Source of the DNA: Pleurotus djamor
Lineage: Eukaryota; Basidiomycota; Agaricomycetes; Agaricales; Pleurotaceae
Assembly: GCA_029747585.1 (NCBI GenBank)
Contig: JAPEVF010000007.1
Location: forward strand, 189,458-248,246
DNA length: 58,789 nt
Direction of reading: 5' to 3'
Position 1 is the first letter of the stretch, and the number at the start of each line of letters is the position of its first letter. A program made the translations under genes and the position numbers. The notes beneath the pieces are model-generated. The model did no database searches. It had not been told where the DNA came from and saw nothing but the letters and a program-made list of their open reading frames with translations. Shown one piece after another: positions 1 through 9,839 of the stretch.

Positions 1-1
1 G

Positions 2-1453
2 ATCACATCCTCTNNANCNTNNTCGTCGACNTNCNNNCAACCCTCNTCNNCTNCTTCCNNCGAATCNCAATCCCTCATACAAATCACNGCNNTANCTCCC
101 GCTNNNAGCTCATCTGTGACNCCNTCGGCNNCNCCAAANATGAANCCNGTNTCNCTAAACGCTACNNCNNTGCCTCGNACCCGCGTGATATTGATCTGNG
201 TATCNGCGGGTGTAGGGNTATTNGCAGGATCTGTCGTAGCNTGGTTCTGCTTTGGCTTNTGTATGACACGNAGGCGGAGAAAGAANGGAGGATTCTGGAA
301 GAGTAGGAAGAACAAGGTCGAATTGAGGGCTGGACCAGAGTATTCGCAGGCATGGGCGGANGATTTGGATCACGAAAAACATATNGGTCAACCGTTTGAA
401 CANACGGAGGATATGAAAAGTCTACATCGNGCTTCNCAGTCTCAATCCGCATTCAGCTGGGATATTCCTACTAGGCCCCCGGCGAGGGATAGCGAACGGC
501 AGTCGTTCCTCGCGCCTCCTGNAANGATGANTGCCAAGCCTTCTCGCAGCCAGACTCGGAAATCTGCTCGATCNGCTATGCGAAGGAACACGACCAAATC
601 TGTGTATAGCACACTCACTGGCTACGANGCCTCTCCCGATCCAATGACNCTTCTCTCTGAGTTTGAGGAGCANGGAAATGGTCATGACGATGTCGCTGAA
701 AATGAGGATGAAGAGTTGATTCGCGATGGCAGGAATGGAAAGCAGAAACCTTATGAGAGCTTGAGGAAAGGGAGCAAGACTATCAGGAGGGAGCTTTTGG
801 AGCGTGTCAGGCAGACTTCCGGTTCACAAGTGAGGAGNGTTGACGGTACCTTGGATGTTGATGGTGGAAGGAAGGTTAGCGCGAGGAGGAGAGTTAGTCG
901 AGGACANCATCGTGCNAACTCNGATGTNGTCATTGAAGACGGACGTNTCACNACGCAGCNTAGTGGNCAGGACAGNGGATATCAAGCGGAAGCGGCAGGT
1001 GCTCATGATGAAGACGACCANACGCGTTGGGTCGAAGGCAGTGGCTTCCGNATTGTGGAGGAAGAAATCAAGTCTATGTGGGGCGCTGTTGGTGAATGGG
1101 CCTCTGGCGCTCGCAATCCTGAAGCTGGCGCGACTGCTGCTCCTCAAGANCGCAANAGNATCTTTTCTAGTTGGGTTGGTAAATCCAATGAAGGTGCTGA
1201 NACGTATACGCCTCTNCCTGCTCGTTCGAGTCCGTCGAAATCNCAAGCTCGTGTCAATCGTGTCGCTCAATCTAACGGGTANGGTGGTCGGCCTGAAAGA
1301 CGCGATCGGGACGGGGATCGACCTGGTTTGCCTCGAGTCGATTCGTCAGTNCTTCCACGAAGTCCGCCGCAAATCATGTCTCCTCCACTTGCGAGCCAAC
1401 TGTTCTTCACACCTCAGGCGCCTCAGGAAGCATTTCCACGACGCGGTGGATGA
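2..1453 (+). CDS. Single-pass membrane protein with Ser-rich ectodomain, 5' end missing
   Basis: The frame is open from the left edge, so the gene begins outside the window. The visible part starts Ser/Thr/Pro-rich, then has one hydrophobic helix (near 180-250, VILI...GSVV.WFCFG) followed at once by a basic stop-transfer stretch (TRRRK), then a long hydrophilic, charged tail of about 390 residues. This order (Ser-rich outside, one helix, long cytoplasmic tail) is that of fungal Wsc/Mid2/SKG6-like surface proteins, but no Cys-rich WSC domain is visible. Many ambiguous bases fall in the first 1.3 kb, so residue-level claims are weak. The role as a cell-surface sensor or anchor is inference from topology only. 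Confidence 0.6.
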   Translation: MTSSXXXSSXXXQPXXXXSXEXQSLIQIXXXXPAXSSSVXXSXXPXMXXXXLNAXXXPXTRVILIXVXAGVGXXAGSVVXWFCFGXCMTXRRRKXGGFWKSRKNKVELRAGPEYSQAWAXDLDHEKHXGQPFEXTEDMKSLHXAXQSQSAFSWDIPTRPPARDSERQSFLAPPXXMXAKPSRSQTRKSARXAMRRNTTKSVYSTLTGYXASPDPMXLLSEFEEXGNGHDDVAENEDEELIRDGRNGKQKPYESLRKGSKTIRRELLERVRQTSGSQVRXVDGTLDVDGGRKVSARRRVSRGXHRXNXDXVIEDGRXXTQXSXQDXGYQAEAAGAHDEDDXTRWVEGSGFXIVEEEIKSMWGAVGEWASGARNPEAGATAAPQXRXXIFSSWVGKSNEGAXTYTPXPARSSPSKXQARVNRVAQSNGXGGRPERRDRDGDRPGLPRVDSSXLPRSPPQIMSPPLASQLFFTPQAPQEAFPRRGG

Positions 1454-2007
1454 NGATCTTTGNGGTGCTTGGCTTGATNGACTCCCCCCGTCGAATCTGT
1501 ATTATTATCATATTATTGGTGTGTCATTAGTGTGGTTCTTGGGTTTCGCGATGCAATTATATTTTTAAGCATCCAACATTTCAGCACAGCAGGGCTGTAA
1601 ACTTAGAACAAACTCAGACCGGTATCATTTCCTTTTGGACCATCAATCAATAGAGTTGCTGATTGTTGGAATTGCACCTATCAACCCTCATCACAGGCGG
1701 CTGTCCTTTCGAACGGCTTTGGACATGGTTTCCAAGCGTTTAATTGACGCCAGTGTCTGCTGTGGGCTTGTCACCGTTGTAGATTCCCTTGCTCGCCCAT
1801 CATGGATCATTCCTTCCACCTGTGCGACATGACCATGAGGTGGTGAGGAATCGAAGTCCCAGTCCAACTTGCTGTCTCCCCCTCTCCTTCATTCTCGGTC
1901 CTTTCTTCAACGTATTCCATTCCTGGCCGTTGCCCTCAACTTCAAAGAAGCATTACCTCGGACTAATTCCCAAAGGCATTATCAGAATAACAGCATCGAA
2001 CACACTT
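1454..2007. other. Intergenic, 3' and 5' flanks
   Basis: No supported gene. It holds the 3' flank of the membrane-protein gene and the upstream region of the next gene. Short open frames here lack recognisable composition. Confidence 0.4.
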
Positions 2008-3063
2008 ATGCAAACCAGAGCAGGACCATCTCGCGACTCCTCCGACCAAACGACGGAGGAGGAAAGCAGTCGATGGCGATATAGCTTTAGCTCTCCTCAA
2101 CGCCGTCTCCTTGGGAGTCCATACTCATATGCATCATCACCGCCATGGGCAAGGAACTCATTATCGTCCCGAGGTTTGTCTCCCTCTCCAGAAAGCCAGA
2201 GACCGGGACCGGGACCGAGTCACTCGACGCGTCCATTCCTCAACCCATACAACAACCCTCTTAATCTCAATCACGCCGCGGCCCGATTTTCCACCGATTC
2301 TCCTACGAACATCAGTGTCCCGGCTCTCGCGCAGAGTGGTCAGCATCCTTTAGGATATGATGCAGTCCCACGTTCAGACCTCCAAGACCACAGTGCAGTC
2401 TCACACGATACGAACAATAGTTGTCAATGGATGCATTATGTTCCTTGGATGCTACTGGACGTTCTCATCGCTGTCATTGTTGTCTGTTTGGCCAGCATGC
2501 TGTCCATGTTGATCGGCCATCTTGTTTTGAAGGCAGCGTCGTTTGATGATGCATCTCTGGGAGTTTACCAAAGGGCATCTATCGTGACGACCATACAGGC
2601 AGGTGTAATAGGTGGCGCTGTACTATCCCTACCTTTTGCTCTCCTCGTCAAAATCTTGTTTCCACCAAGAGACCAACTTCCACCGCCCCCCGTATCGGAC
2701 GACTTCCTCGTATTTGGTAACCAACCAACATCGTCAAATACACAGGGTGGTGTACGGGAGACGCCGCTGACGCGATTCCAGTTGCACAAAGTTTTCGCTT
2801 TGATGTTCTGTGAATGCGTCGGCGTTTCCTGTGGGCCTGTGGGCGTCCTTTTATTGAAGAAGTGCTATGCTGGGAAAGCCGGATGGGGCTCTCGGGCAGC
2901 TATTCGCCTGCTTGATCCAAGACACGCGGCCGAGGCAGGCGCGTTGGGGGGGATCATAGTCGGACCTGTAGTGCTCTTTGTCATTTGGTTATGTTGGAGG
3001 ATATGGACAGGCTGCACGAGTCGCGATGAGTTGATGGAAGTAATCCATGGACGCGATAGATAG
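2008..3063 (+). CDS. Four-helix integral membrane protein, uncharacterised
   Basis: Single-exon frame of about 351 residues from the ATG at 2008. The frame is open further upstream (ATG at 1789), but MQTRAGPSRDSS starts the disordered Ser/Pro-rich N-terminus typical of this protein class, so this start is preferred. Residues 1-140 are Ser/Pro/Arg-rich. Four hydrophobic segments follow: WMLLDVLIAVIVVCLASM, TIQAGVIGGAVLSLPFALL, VFALMFCECVGVSCGPVGV and GGIIVGPVVLFVIWLCW. The last is followed by a short charged tail. I do not recognise the family, and no catalytic motif is seen. It ends in TAG directly after a GRDR tail. Confidence 0.65.
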   Translation: MQTRAGPSRDSSDQTTEEESSRWRYSFSSPQRRLLGSPYSYASSPPWARNSLSSRGLSPSPESQRPGPGPSHSTRPFLNPYNNPLNLNHAAARFSTDSPTNISVPALAQSGQHPLGYDAVPRSDLQDHSAVSHDTNNSCQWMHYVPWMLLDVLIAVIVVCLASMLSMLIGHLVLKAASFDDASLGVYQRASIVTTIQAGVIGGAVLSLPFALLVKILFPPRDQLPPPPVSDDFLVFGNQPTSSNTQGGVRETPLTRFQLHKVFALMFCECVGVSCGPVGVLLLKKCYAGKAGWGSRAAIRLLDPRHAAEAGALGGIIVGPVVLFVIWLCWRIWTGCTSRDELMEVIHGRDR

Positions 3064-3688
3064 GGGTCCTCATATCTTAGACACGTGATTGGGAATATTA
3101 GTGATCCATTTTTTGTGTCACTGCAACGCCAAGGTCAACGTTTCGACGCTTTCTCCGAGTTCTCGCAACCTCCTCGTCCCTTTTACATCACTGCAGGCTT
3201 GGAAATGACGACTGCGAAGGCCATGCTATGCAGCTCTTATCAAGATGATGTACGCGGCGCAGGCTAACGAGGCGAGGCGGCTCCACTGCAACGTTTTCAG
3301 CAATCACGATGCCCAGCTTCCGATGAAGCAACTTGATAGGATTCCTGCCGCCCCGGGCCCGCGTTATGCCCATCCTTCATTCTTTTTTATGCCTGCGCAG
3401 TCCTTGGCCATCCAGCAGGCGTATACCCTTGGACTCCAATCATTTCCGCCCGTACCGCCGATTTTCAGCTATAGAGTTCGCCCTGACCGGACCTGGGAGT
3501 GGTACTGAATCGTGCTCAAATCGTCTTGAAAAAATCTATGTTCTCCGTTCAGCTGCGTCTATAACCCTTGCATCGCTTTCGGGGGCGAGATCAGACCTGG
3601 AAAAGAGCTTGTTTCGGTGGATTGCGGGCCTTTGCTCCAGTTTCAACGCCGCTGCATTTCCAAAATACATCTATTTCCAAAGGCGTCC
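3064..3688. other. Intergenic
   Basis: No gene supported. Open frames of 60-120 codons overlap on both strands but have no recognisable composition or start context. Confidence 0.35.
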
Positions 3689-4471
3689 ATGAAATCAAAA
3701 GTGCCCGTGCCTTTCCGTCGTCCTATTCTTAGACAACCTCCCTTATCTCCCCTCGGGTACTTATTGACATCAGTCTTGCTTGGCACATTGGGATTCGTTC
3801 ATTTAGCACCTGCCTCTCTTACTGCAAACTACTGTGAGTTTACTCTCCTCCCCGGTGTGCTCGTAGACATTGATCTCACGGTGCCTTTAGCAATGGATCA
3901 TCCTCAACCCTCCACTAGTGCGGTCCATCGATTTTTCAGAGTGCCCAAGTTCATCTGGCGCAAACTCCGCAATTACTGGAAACCAACGATTCCTGAAAGG
4001 AGGGTGGCGAGGTGTGTTATTGCCATCAACGACCTTTCCCCCGATGCTTACTTTCTCTTCAGACCACCATCGATCCATGTCAGACAGGTGCCCAACCCCA
4101 TGAATTACCTGCGGCCAGAACCAATATCACCCGACGATCGTTCTTCCTTCTTCTTCTTCACTGGCAGTGCACCGACCCTTCGCCGTCGATTTACGGACGA
4201 TGACCACTACTCCTACACCGAAGCTGGCCATGGTTCAAGTCCTGTTAGCAGGAGTGTTTCCCGCCTCGACATACGCGAACGTCCTCGAGTCCCCCCTCTT
4301 CCGTGAGCTCCCTCAATGGGGTCATGCCTACGATTACCGCGCATATTTTACTGTAGACGCTGGTTACGATCGGCCTTAATGCAAGCTTGTATAAACCCTA
4401 TGACTGAGCAGCATGTTCTCCGAGAATGCTTGAATGGGATGATCAGCTGGCACTCGCGTTTGGGCACTTGA
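3689..4471 (+). CDS. Uncharacterised protein with N-terminal membrane helix, four exons
   Basis: The ATG at 3689 opens a basic N-terminus followed by one hydrophobic segment (LGYLLTSVLLGTLGFVHLA), compatible with a signal anchor. Three short introns fit well: GTGAGT..TTAG just after 3833, GTGTGT..TTCAG after about 4011, and GTGAGC..TGTAG after about 4305. Joining them keeps one frame and gives a C-terminal exon ending at TGA 4471. The middle is rich in Pro, Arg and Ser. I recognise no domain. The same frame also runs unspliced to 4306, so the gene could be read without the last intron. Confidence 0.4.
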
Positions 4472-5504
4472 GCTGCCTTTCAAATCTCCTTTCTTGAAGA
4501 TGCCACTTCATCGGATGGGTCATTTACGGATGAGCTTCACACTCGTGTTCGTTGTCCATCCCTGTTCTTTCGACTGACGTCGTGGGTGTGGGTATTGCGA
4601 GTTGAACGTAACTCCTCCGTAACTGACGTTAGGTCTTCGTTTCCATGTCCGAGGACTCCACGATACCAACAATATACATAACAAACACTCTCTGAAAATC
4701 ATTTGTGCCGGCTCCAACCTTCACCGATAACGTGAATCTCTTCATAACCGTCCGATACACCGATCCTTCTTCCAGGGCAATTAACCATTACAGGAAGTCG
4801 CCGACTTCTCTCGATGATGGCATCACTTCTATCGTTTTGATACTGGGAAGTATATCTTCCAGACCATGTGACGATTCTCCAGGTACCCTTGCTTCTTCTA
4901 CATTGCATCTTCTGGAACTGGTCGAATACGGTAAGTGCTTCGACTCGGACGATGGACAGCAAGGCACCCGTACACGGGTCTCCACGGTCCTATATTAGGT
5001 CTGCAAGCCTGGGCAGCAGCAACACATGGCTCATCGCGTTTGGACGATGGGCTCGAAGGGATCTTCCTGACACCTGTCGCCTTCTTCCTGTGGTTCAGTG
5101 GCAGAGGTTCGGTCAAAATACCCCTCATTTCCCCTTATTGGCAGGGGGCTTCACGCTTCACTCTGTGCCTTGGTCGACGTTCAATCTTTCTCTGTTCCTG
5201 TCACATCAGATAAACATCGAAGTATCCAACATGGTGCATTTTCTTCGCGGGAACGACCTCTTCACCTAGCTCGCTCGTCTTGCTCGAATTTCGTTGAAGG
5301 AGGTTAGGGCCTGTATCGGAGCGCTCTGGAACGAATCTACCGATGGCTATGAAGTTTTACCCCATTGCACGTATTGAAGCCGGCGGATCTCGCCCCCGAT
5401 TTCAATACACTATTATTTACAGCTTCGAGCCAGGAACAGCTTGCTTCAGTTGAACTACACCACCACCATCTTGACCTTCTCACAACTGTTTCTACGTGCA
5501 AACC
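4472..5504. other. Intergenic, about 1 kb
   Basis: I see no supported gene. Several short overlapping frames occur on both strands (for example 4868-5269 on the plus strand) without domain signals. The last 200 bases are the upstream region of the zinc-cluster gene at 5505. Confidence 0.35.
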
Positions 5505-6740
5505 ATGGATTCATCGCCTCGTTATGTAGGCTCATCGATGTCAAGTTACTATGCAAGGGAGCAGAGGATTGACGAATATCGACACCGGAGTCGTTCCACT
5601 CACCATGACAGCTCTACCATGAGTACCACTTCCCGATACCCCGCTTCCCAATATCCCTCCCAGTATCCCTCTCAGTACCCTTCTATCCCTCACTCATATT
5701 ATGAGTCGGCACCTCGTTTTCTCCGTCCTTCCGGTGAGCTTGATATCTTCCGAGTCTGTCGTAAATCCATGTGGTCACACGTACATCAATAGCGGCTCCG
5801 CTAGCAACCTATGAGCACCAGAGTATGTCCAAGCAGCCCCCTACAGCTTCATACCCATCGGACAGGAGTTACGAAAGACCGCTGCACTCGACCTCAGAGA
5901 AAATCTATGCAAGACAACCCCTCGGACTCGACTACCATGGCGAGGCTGACGACAAGGATAGCGGTCGCCGCCAGTGAGAGTAGTTTCCCTCATGAATTCA
6001 CTCGCTGAATGTTAGTTTATTGGTAGGCGTATATGCATACAGTGCAGGAGGTATGGAGTGAGTACCGTTCACGACTTTGTGTAATAACGCACTTTCTGAG
6101 ACCTCACAGTTTCGATGCACTTTCTCTTCGGAATCGGACAAACGAATGTGTGACCGTTGTCAATATATGGGGTATATCTGTGAATTTGAGGAAGAGGAAA
6201 CGATGGACGACAAGTAAGCCGCTGAACAATTGACGACTCTAGACAAATCCATTGACACTGGGGTATTAACCTCCGCATGTTACTAGGCCTGAAACCTCCT
6301 CCGAGGGTAGTAGTCAATGCTCCGTCGTTGGATATGGGACGAAGGATCAGTCCTCTCGGAGGGAGATCCAATTCCCAGAACCGTCTACTTACCACACAGA
6401 ATATCCACCGTCACTTCGTCGCACATACTCAGCAGAATACGTTACCGCTTCCTCTAACNCAACGGTCAAGGGCTCCGGTGTGGAGGCGTATATAAACACG
6501 GGAGGGTATGATTCTGTGCAAAGATATTATTCGGGCGGCAGCGGATACGGCGGAGGCTACGGTGGCCCTTATGGAGGCCAAGGATATCCACAGGGCTTGC
6601 CTCCTCCGTCAGATGCATATAATGGCTCAACCCCCGTATTGCCAGGGCGACATATATACTTAGTTAAGGGGAATGAACGTCCGAGACCCACTAACAGGCC
6701 ACACTTCGTCCCGGAGTCGCAATATCCAGATGGTTATTGA
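5505..6740 (+). CDS. Small Zn(II)2Cys6 protein with VKGNERPRP tail (family copy 1)
   Basis: Five exons, about 330 residues. Exon 1 (5505-5733) is Ser/Tyr-rich with a repeated QYPS unit. Three introns later a complete binuclear zinc cluster is read: C-I-Q-C-x6-C-x10-C-D-R-C-x6-C. An intron (GTGAGT..ACAG) lies between YG and FRC inside the first half of the cluster. A phase-2 intron (GTAAGC..CTAG) precedes the last exon, which is Gly/Tyr-rich (GYGGGYGGPYGG) and carries the tail GRHIYLVKGNERPRP, then about 15 residues and TGA at 6740. Zn2Cys6 clusters normally bind DNA in fungal regulators. Here no fungal_trans middle domain is present and the cluster is internal. The role is unknown; nuclear DNA binding is inference. 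Related genes lie at 16.7-21 kb on the other strand. Confidence 0.7.
5642..5689 (+). repeat. Tandem 12-nt repeat coding QYPS
   Basis: Inside exon 1 of the zinc-cluster gene the unit CARTAYCCYTCY recurs about four times, giving SQYPSQYPSQYPS. It is an ordinary low-complexity coding repeat. Confidence 0.6.
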
Positions 6741-6831
6741 AGTCGGAGGTTTGAACAGTCCGTGATATGTTTTGGTCGGCAATGGAGTAGCATAACACAA
6801 AAGAAAGATACAGCCTGGGTGGATAAGNCCG

Positions 6832-8125
6832 TCAAGACGTTGGTAAGAATGTCCATCCTGTCGCCCTGACCTCTTCCCCTAACTTTCCGAAGTACACCTC
6901 CGTTTCATACATCCAATTCAGATAGCCTACCGCGCAATCCCTCATGCCATTCACGTACGAGCGAACTTCTTCTTTCAAGTCATCGTCCCATTCATCGGCA
7001 TCAAGCGGAGGGAGCTCTGGTTTCATAGGAAGTTCTTGGGGAATAGGTGGAGTTCGTGAACGAGAGAATGGGCTCCAGTCCCAAATGGAGCTGCGCGACG
7101 CGTGATGGGTGGGACGTGTTGTGGGTGGCGGGGCGGGAACCGACATGATGAGGTCAGAGTAGAGGCTATTGAGTATCGCGCGCTCCGTGGTTCGAAAGCT
7201 TTCGACGTGATCTTTCAGTCGAGCCATGCACACTTTGAGTGCGGCGGGCAGAGATATTCCCTTGTATCTTTTAATGTGATAGACTGCGTTCCACTTATTA
7301 GTCGCGGAGAGACAAGGACTATACGAAACCATTTCCTGAAAGATAGTTCAGTACAAGCAAGACAAACGANAGGGCTTTATGCTCACCAAAGCCCATATAA
7401 TGATTTTCATGGTATTTCGCTCATGTAGTTCGATCAAAGGAGTCTCCGAAGGAAAGTTGACCTCTTTGACAAGTTCATTCAAGTTGAAAACCATCCTCAA
7501 GCCACTGGCATCGATGCGGACGCGGAGGAGCTCGTCTAGATCTTCGGGAGGAGTATCTAATTCTTCGATGTCAAGTAGAAGATGGGCTTGGCGGTAGGCA
7601 AACACAGATTCGGTGAATTTCCTTGACCATTCGGGTGTGCCTCGCGTCGCGAGCTGGTTGATCTGGGATACGAGACTAGGCCAACGTCAGCAACGACAAT
7701 GGAGGAAGAGAGCACACATACGGTGCAAAGTATCTGTTGGCGGAGAGCACTTCCCAAGACTGATGATCGCCTACTAAGGGTTCAGAAGCACGATCCCAGC
7801 CGCACTCGACTGCATCCGTTGCCTTGATCATCCTCATGTTAATCCACACGACAACGGTGAGGAAATCGGTCAGCAGCCTAAGCTGGGGCGCGTCGTAGTT
7901 TGGAAAGCAGAGGGCTGCGAGGAGCCCGGCTTTGATGCCTCGCAATTTGCCATCCTCAACCTCGAATTCTTCCTTGCTGAGCCTCGAATTTGCGAGGTGG
8001 GTTTGTCTGAACCATTCCTCGGAGGCGTCGGACACTGAGCGACAATAAGGGCTCGTGTGAAGCTCGAAATCCCTGATCACGGAGGGTATATCAGGTAGTT
8101 GAAAGCTCGTTCCTCGGTTGGCCAT
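6832..8125 (-). CDS. Terpene-synthase-fold protein lacking the metal-binding motifs
   Basis: Three exons (8125-7722, 7675-7387, 7335-6832), introns 46 and 51 nt, about 398 residues. The start MANRGTSFQLPDIPS matches the usual start of basidiomycete sesquiterpene synthases. The ending (YVNGMRDCAVGYLNWMYETEVYFG) matches their C-terminal helix and the usual YFG ending. The two catalytic motifs are missing: where D-D-x-x-D is expected the sequence reads WINMRMIKATD, and where N-D-x-x-S-Y-x-x-E is expected it reads LEMVSYSPC, with N and E replaced. A Pro/Ser-rich insert of about 55 residues precedes the last helix. The fold is recognisable, but Mg-dependent cyclisation is unlikely. It may be a non-catalytic homologue; it is not an obvious pseudogene, since frame and splice sites are intact. 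It is divergent from the next gene with 333 bp between starts. Confidence 0.75.
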
Positions 8126-8400
8126 GAGTGCGGTGTAAAGCTTGGGTGGAGGGAAAGTTGTCAACCCATTGTCAGGCAAAGGGTATTATGTACATACCTC
8201 GACGAAGTCCCATCAGGCTCGTGGTGATGGTGCAAGCGCCGTTCAATGGAATATGTAAAAGCGTAAAGCTCACTGACCTGTGCCCTTCGTTTTGGTGGTA
8301 AGTCTTCCAGTATGTTCAGTTGTCGACAAGTCGAAACTCAGTTCCGCTAGAGACTTGAGGCTGTGCACCGGGAACCCTGAGCGGAACCTTCATCTTGCCC

Positions 8401-8408
8401 TATAAAAA
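8401..8408 (+). promoter_or_regulatory. TATA box of the Cys-rich membrane-protein gene
   Basis: TATAAAAA lies 58 bp upstream of the ATG at 8459 in the divergent spacer between this gene and the terpene-synthase-like gene. Position and sequence fit a core promoter. Confidence 0.5.
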
Positions 8409-8458
8409 GTGGAACAAAATGGGACTCTGTATCTTCGCACTGCCAGTGAGTGGAACAG

Positions 8459-9590
8459 ATGCGGCGGTCGGTCAAGTTTGGGCTTTTTCTACTCCCTGTT
8501 ACCCTTGGACTCTTCTTTGGACTCTTCTTCGGCGTAACATACCCAGGTTAGCCTGAATCTTTGGAACGTCGAAAACTCCATGCCTATCGATATGATGGTT
8601 CATTGCAGAGATAGTTCGAAGCGGCTGGCCCCTTACCAGATGCGACATTCGTAGCTCGCAAACAACTTCACGATACTGTTGCGAGAAACAGTGCAGTAGC
8701 GGATGCGCTTCTGCCCCTTTCGGAGCACCCAGCTGCTCCTCGCAGATCTCATCCATCAACAACGGTTTCTCTCCTAGTCGGTGTAGCAACGACAGTTCCA
8801 CGTGCCCTACTAGCGTAGGTCAAGCCTGCGATGGAGGGTACGTCTCCTTTTTTGCACGTCATAACTTATGCATTTATGTCTCATCCAATCTCTTCAGCTA
8901 CAAGTGTTGCTCGAGGTGCTGTGATACCTGTCAATCGTGTACCAATACCTGTTCCAGTACCACTCCGACTACATGCACACAGACCTGTACTTCTCGCCAG
9001 TGCGTTCTCTATTTCTCCGCGCTAACTTGGAATCAACGTCTATTTGCCTTAGGTGTAATTGTCGATGTTGTTCAAGCACGGCTTCCCAATACTGCACTCT
9101 CCTATGCCCCATCTGTTTTGCTGTCGAACTTGACGTCACTTTCTATACTGGTCGAACCCGCTCTGAGCCTCACAATACGACTTATCGGCAGGATTTCCAA
9201 AAGGAATCGGGCAATGCTCAGGCGTTCTCCGACAATCATCCCGTTGGATCTTCCTCTTCCTGCTATTACAATCCTCAAAACCTCAGTGAGGTATGCCACA
9301 TTCCGCATGCCGCTCCATTATATACGTCTTATTAACTCTACTTGATATAGGTCTCGTTCGATGTTTCATTTACACCATGGAAATGGGCCGTTACTTCAAT
9401 CTTCGGCTTTCTTCCACTCCTCGTGAATATTCTGTTCTTCGTGTTCATGTTCGGGATTCTGCCCATCATTCGGAAATGGAAGCATGGTTTCAGAGGTTCA
9501 AGGAGTCGACCTGTTCCTCAAGAACCAGATACTTACAAGTCTAGAGGTGTGGTCAGTGAGAAGGCCTCTGAGGACTTGAAGATTGGATGA
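8459..9590 (+). CDS. Cys-rich two-helix membrane protein, uncharacterised
   Basis: Five exons, about 285 residues. Exon 1 encodes a signal-anchor helix (FGLFLLPVTLGLFFGLFFG). The next exons encode an extracellular or lumenal loop with more than 20 cysteines, many paired (CC, CxC, CxxC) among Ser and Thr. After CYYNPQN a second strong helix follows (FGFLPLLVNILFFVFMFGIL), then a basic-to-acidic tail of about 45 residues to TGA 9590. All four introns have GT..AG ends, and joining them keeps one frame. Topology should be both ends cytoplasmic with a disulfide-rich loop outside. The layout recalls potassium-channel beta subunits of animals, including an aromatic C-[FY]-Y-x-P before the second helix, but I would not claim homology. 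No known fungal family recognised. Confidence 0.65.
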
Positions 9591-9839
9591 ATGACGATAG
9601 TTCAAGTTTCGTTATTTTATCTACAAGGATTGTTATCTCTCTCTTTCCGGGTACTGCTTGGCGCGACGTGTATAAACTGGTTGATCTTCTCTGTCTTCTT
9701 TGATCATGAACTGCAACGTGAGTTTAGGGGATGAATATGAGTACCAGGGGTTGAGATAGCCTGAGAAAGTGCCCCAGGGGGTTTACCTAAGTAAGTAACC
9801 GATCCCTTTGGGAAGGCTTGCCAAGCCTGCGTCCGAAAA

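Noticed and set aside
4868..5269. 133-codon plus-strand frame
   Set aside because: No recognisable domain, no good flanking splice sites, and antisense frames of equal length.
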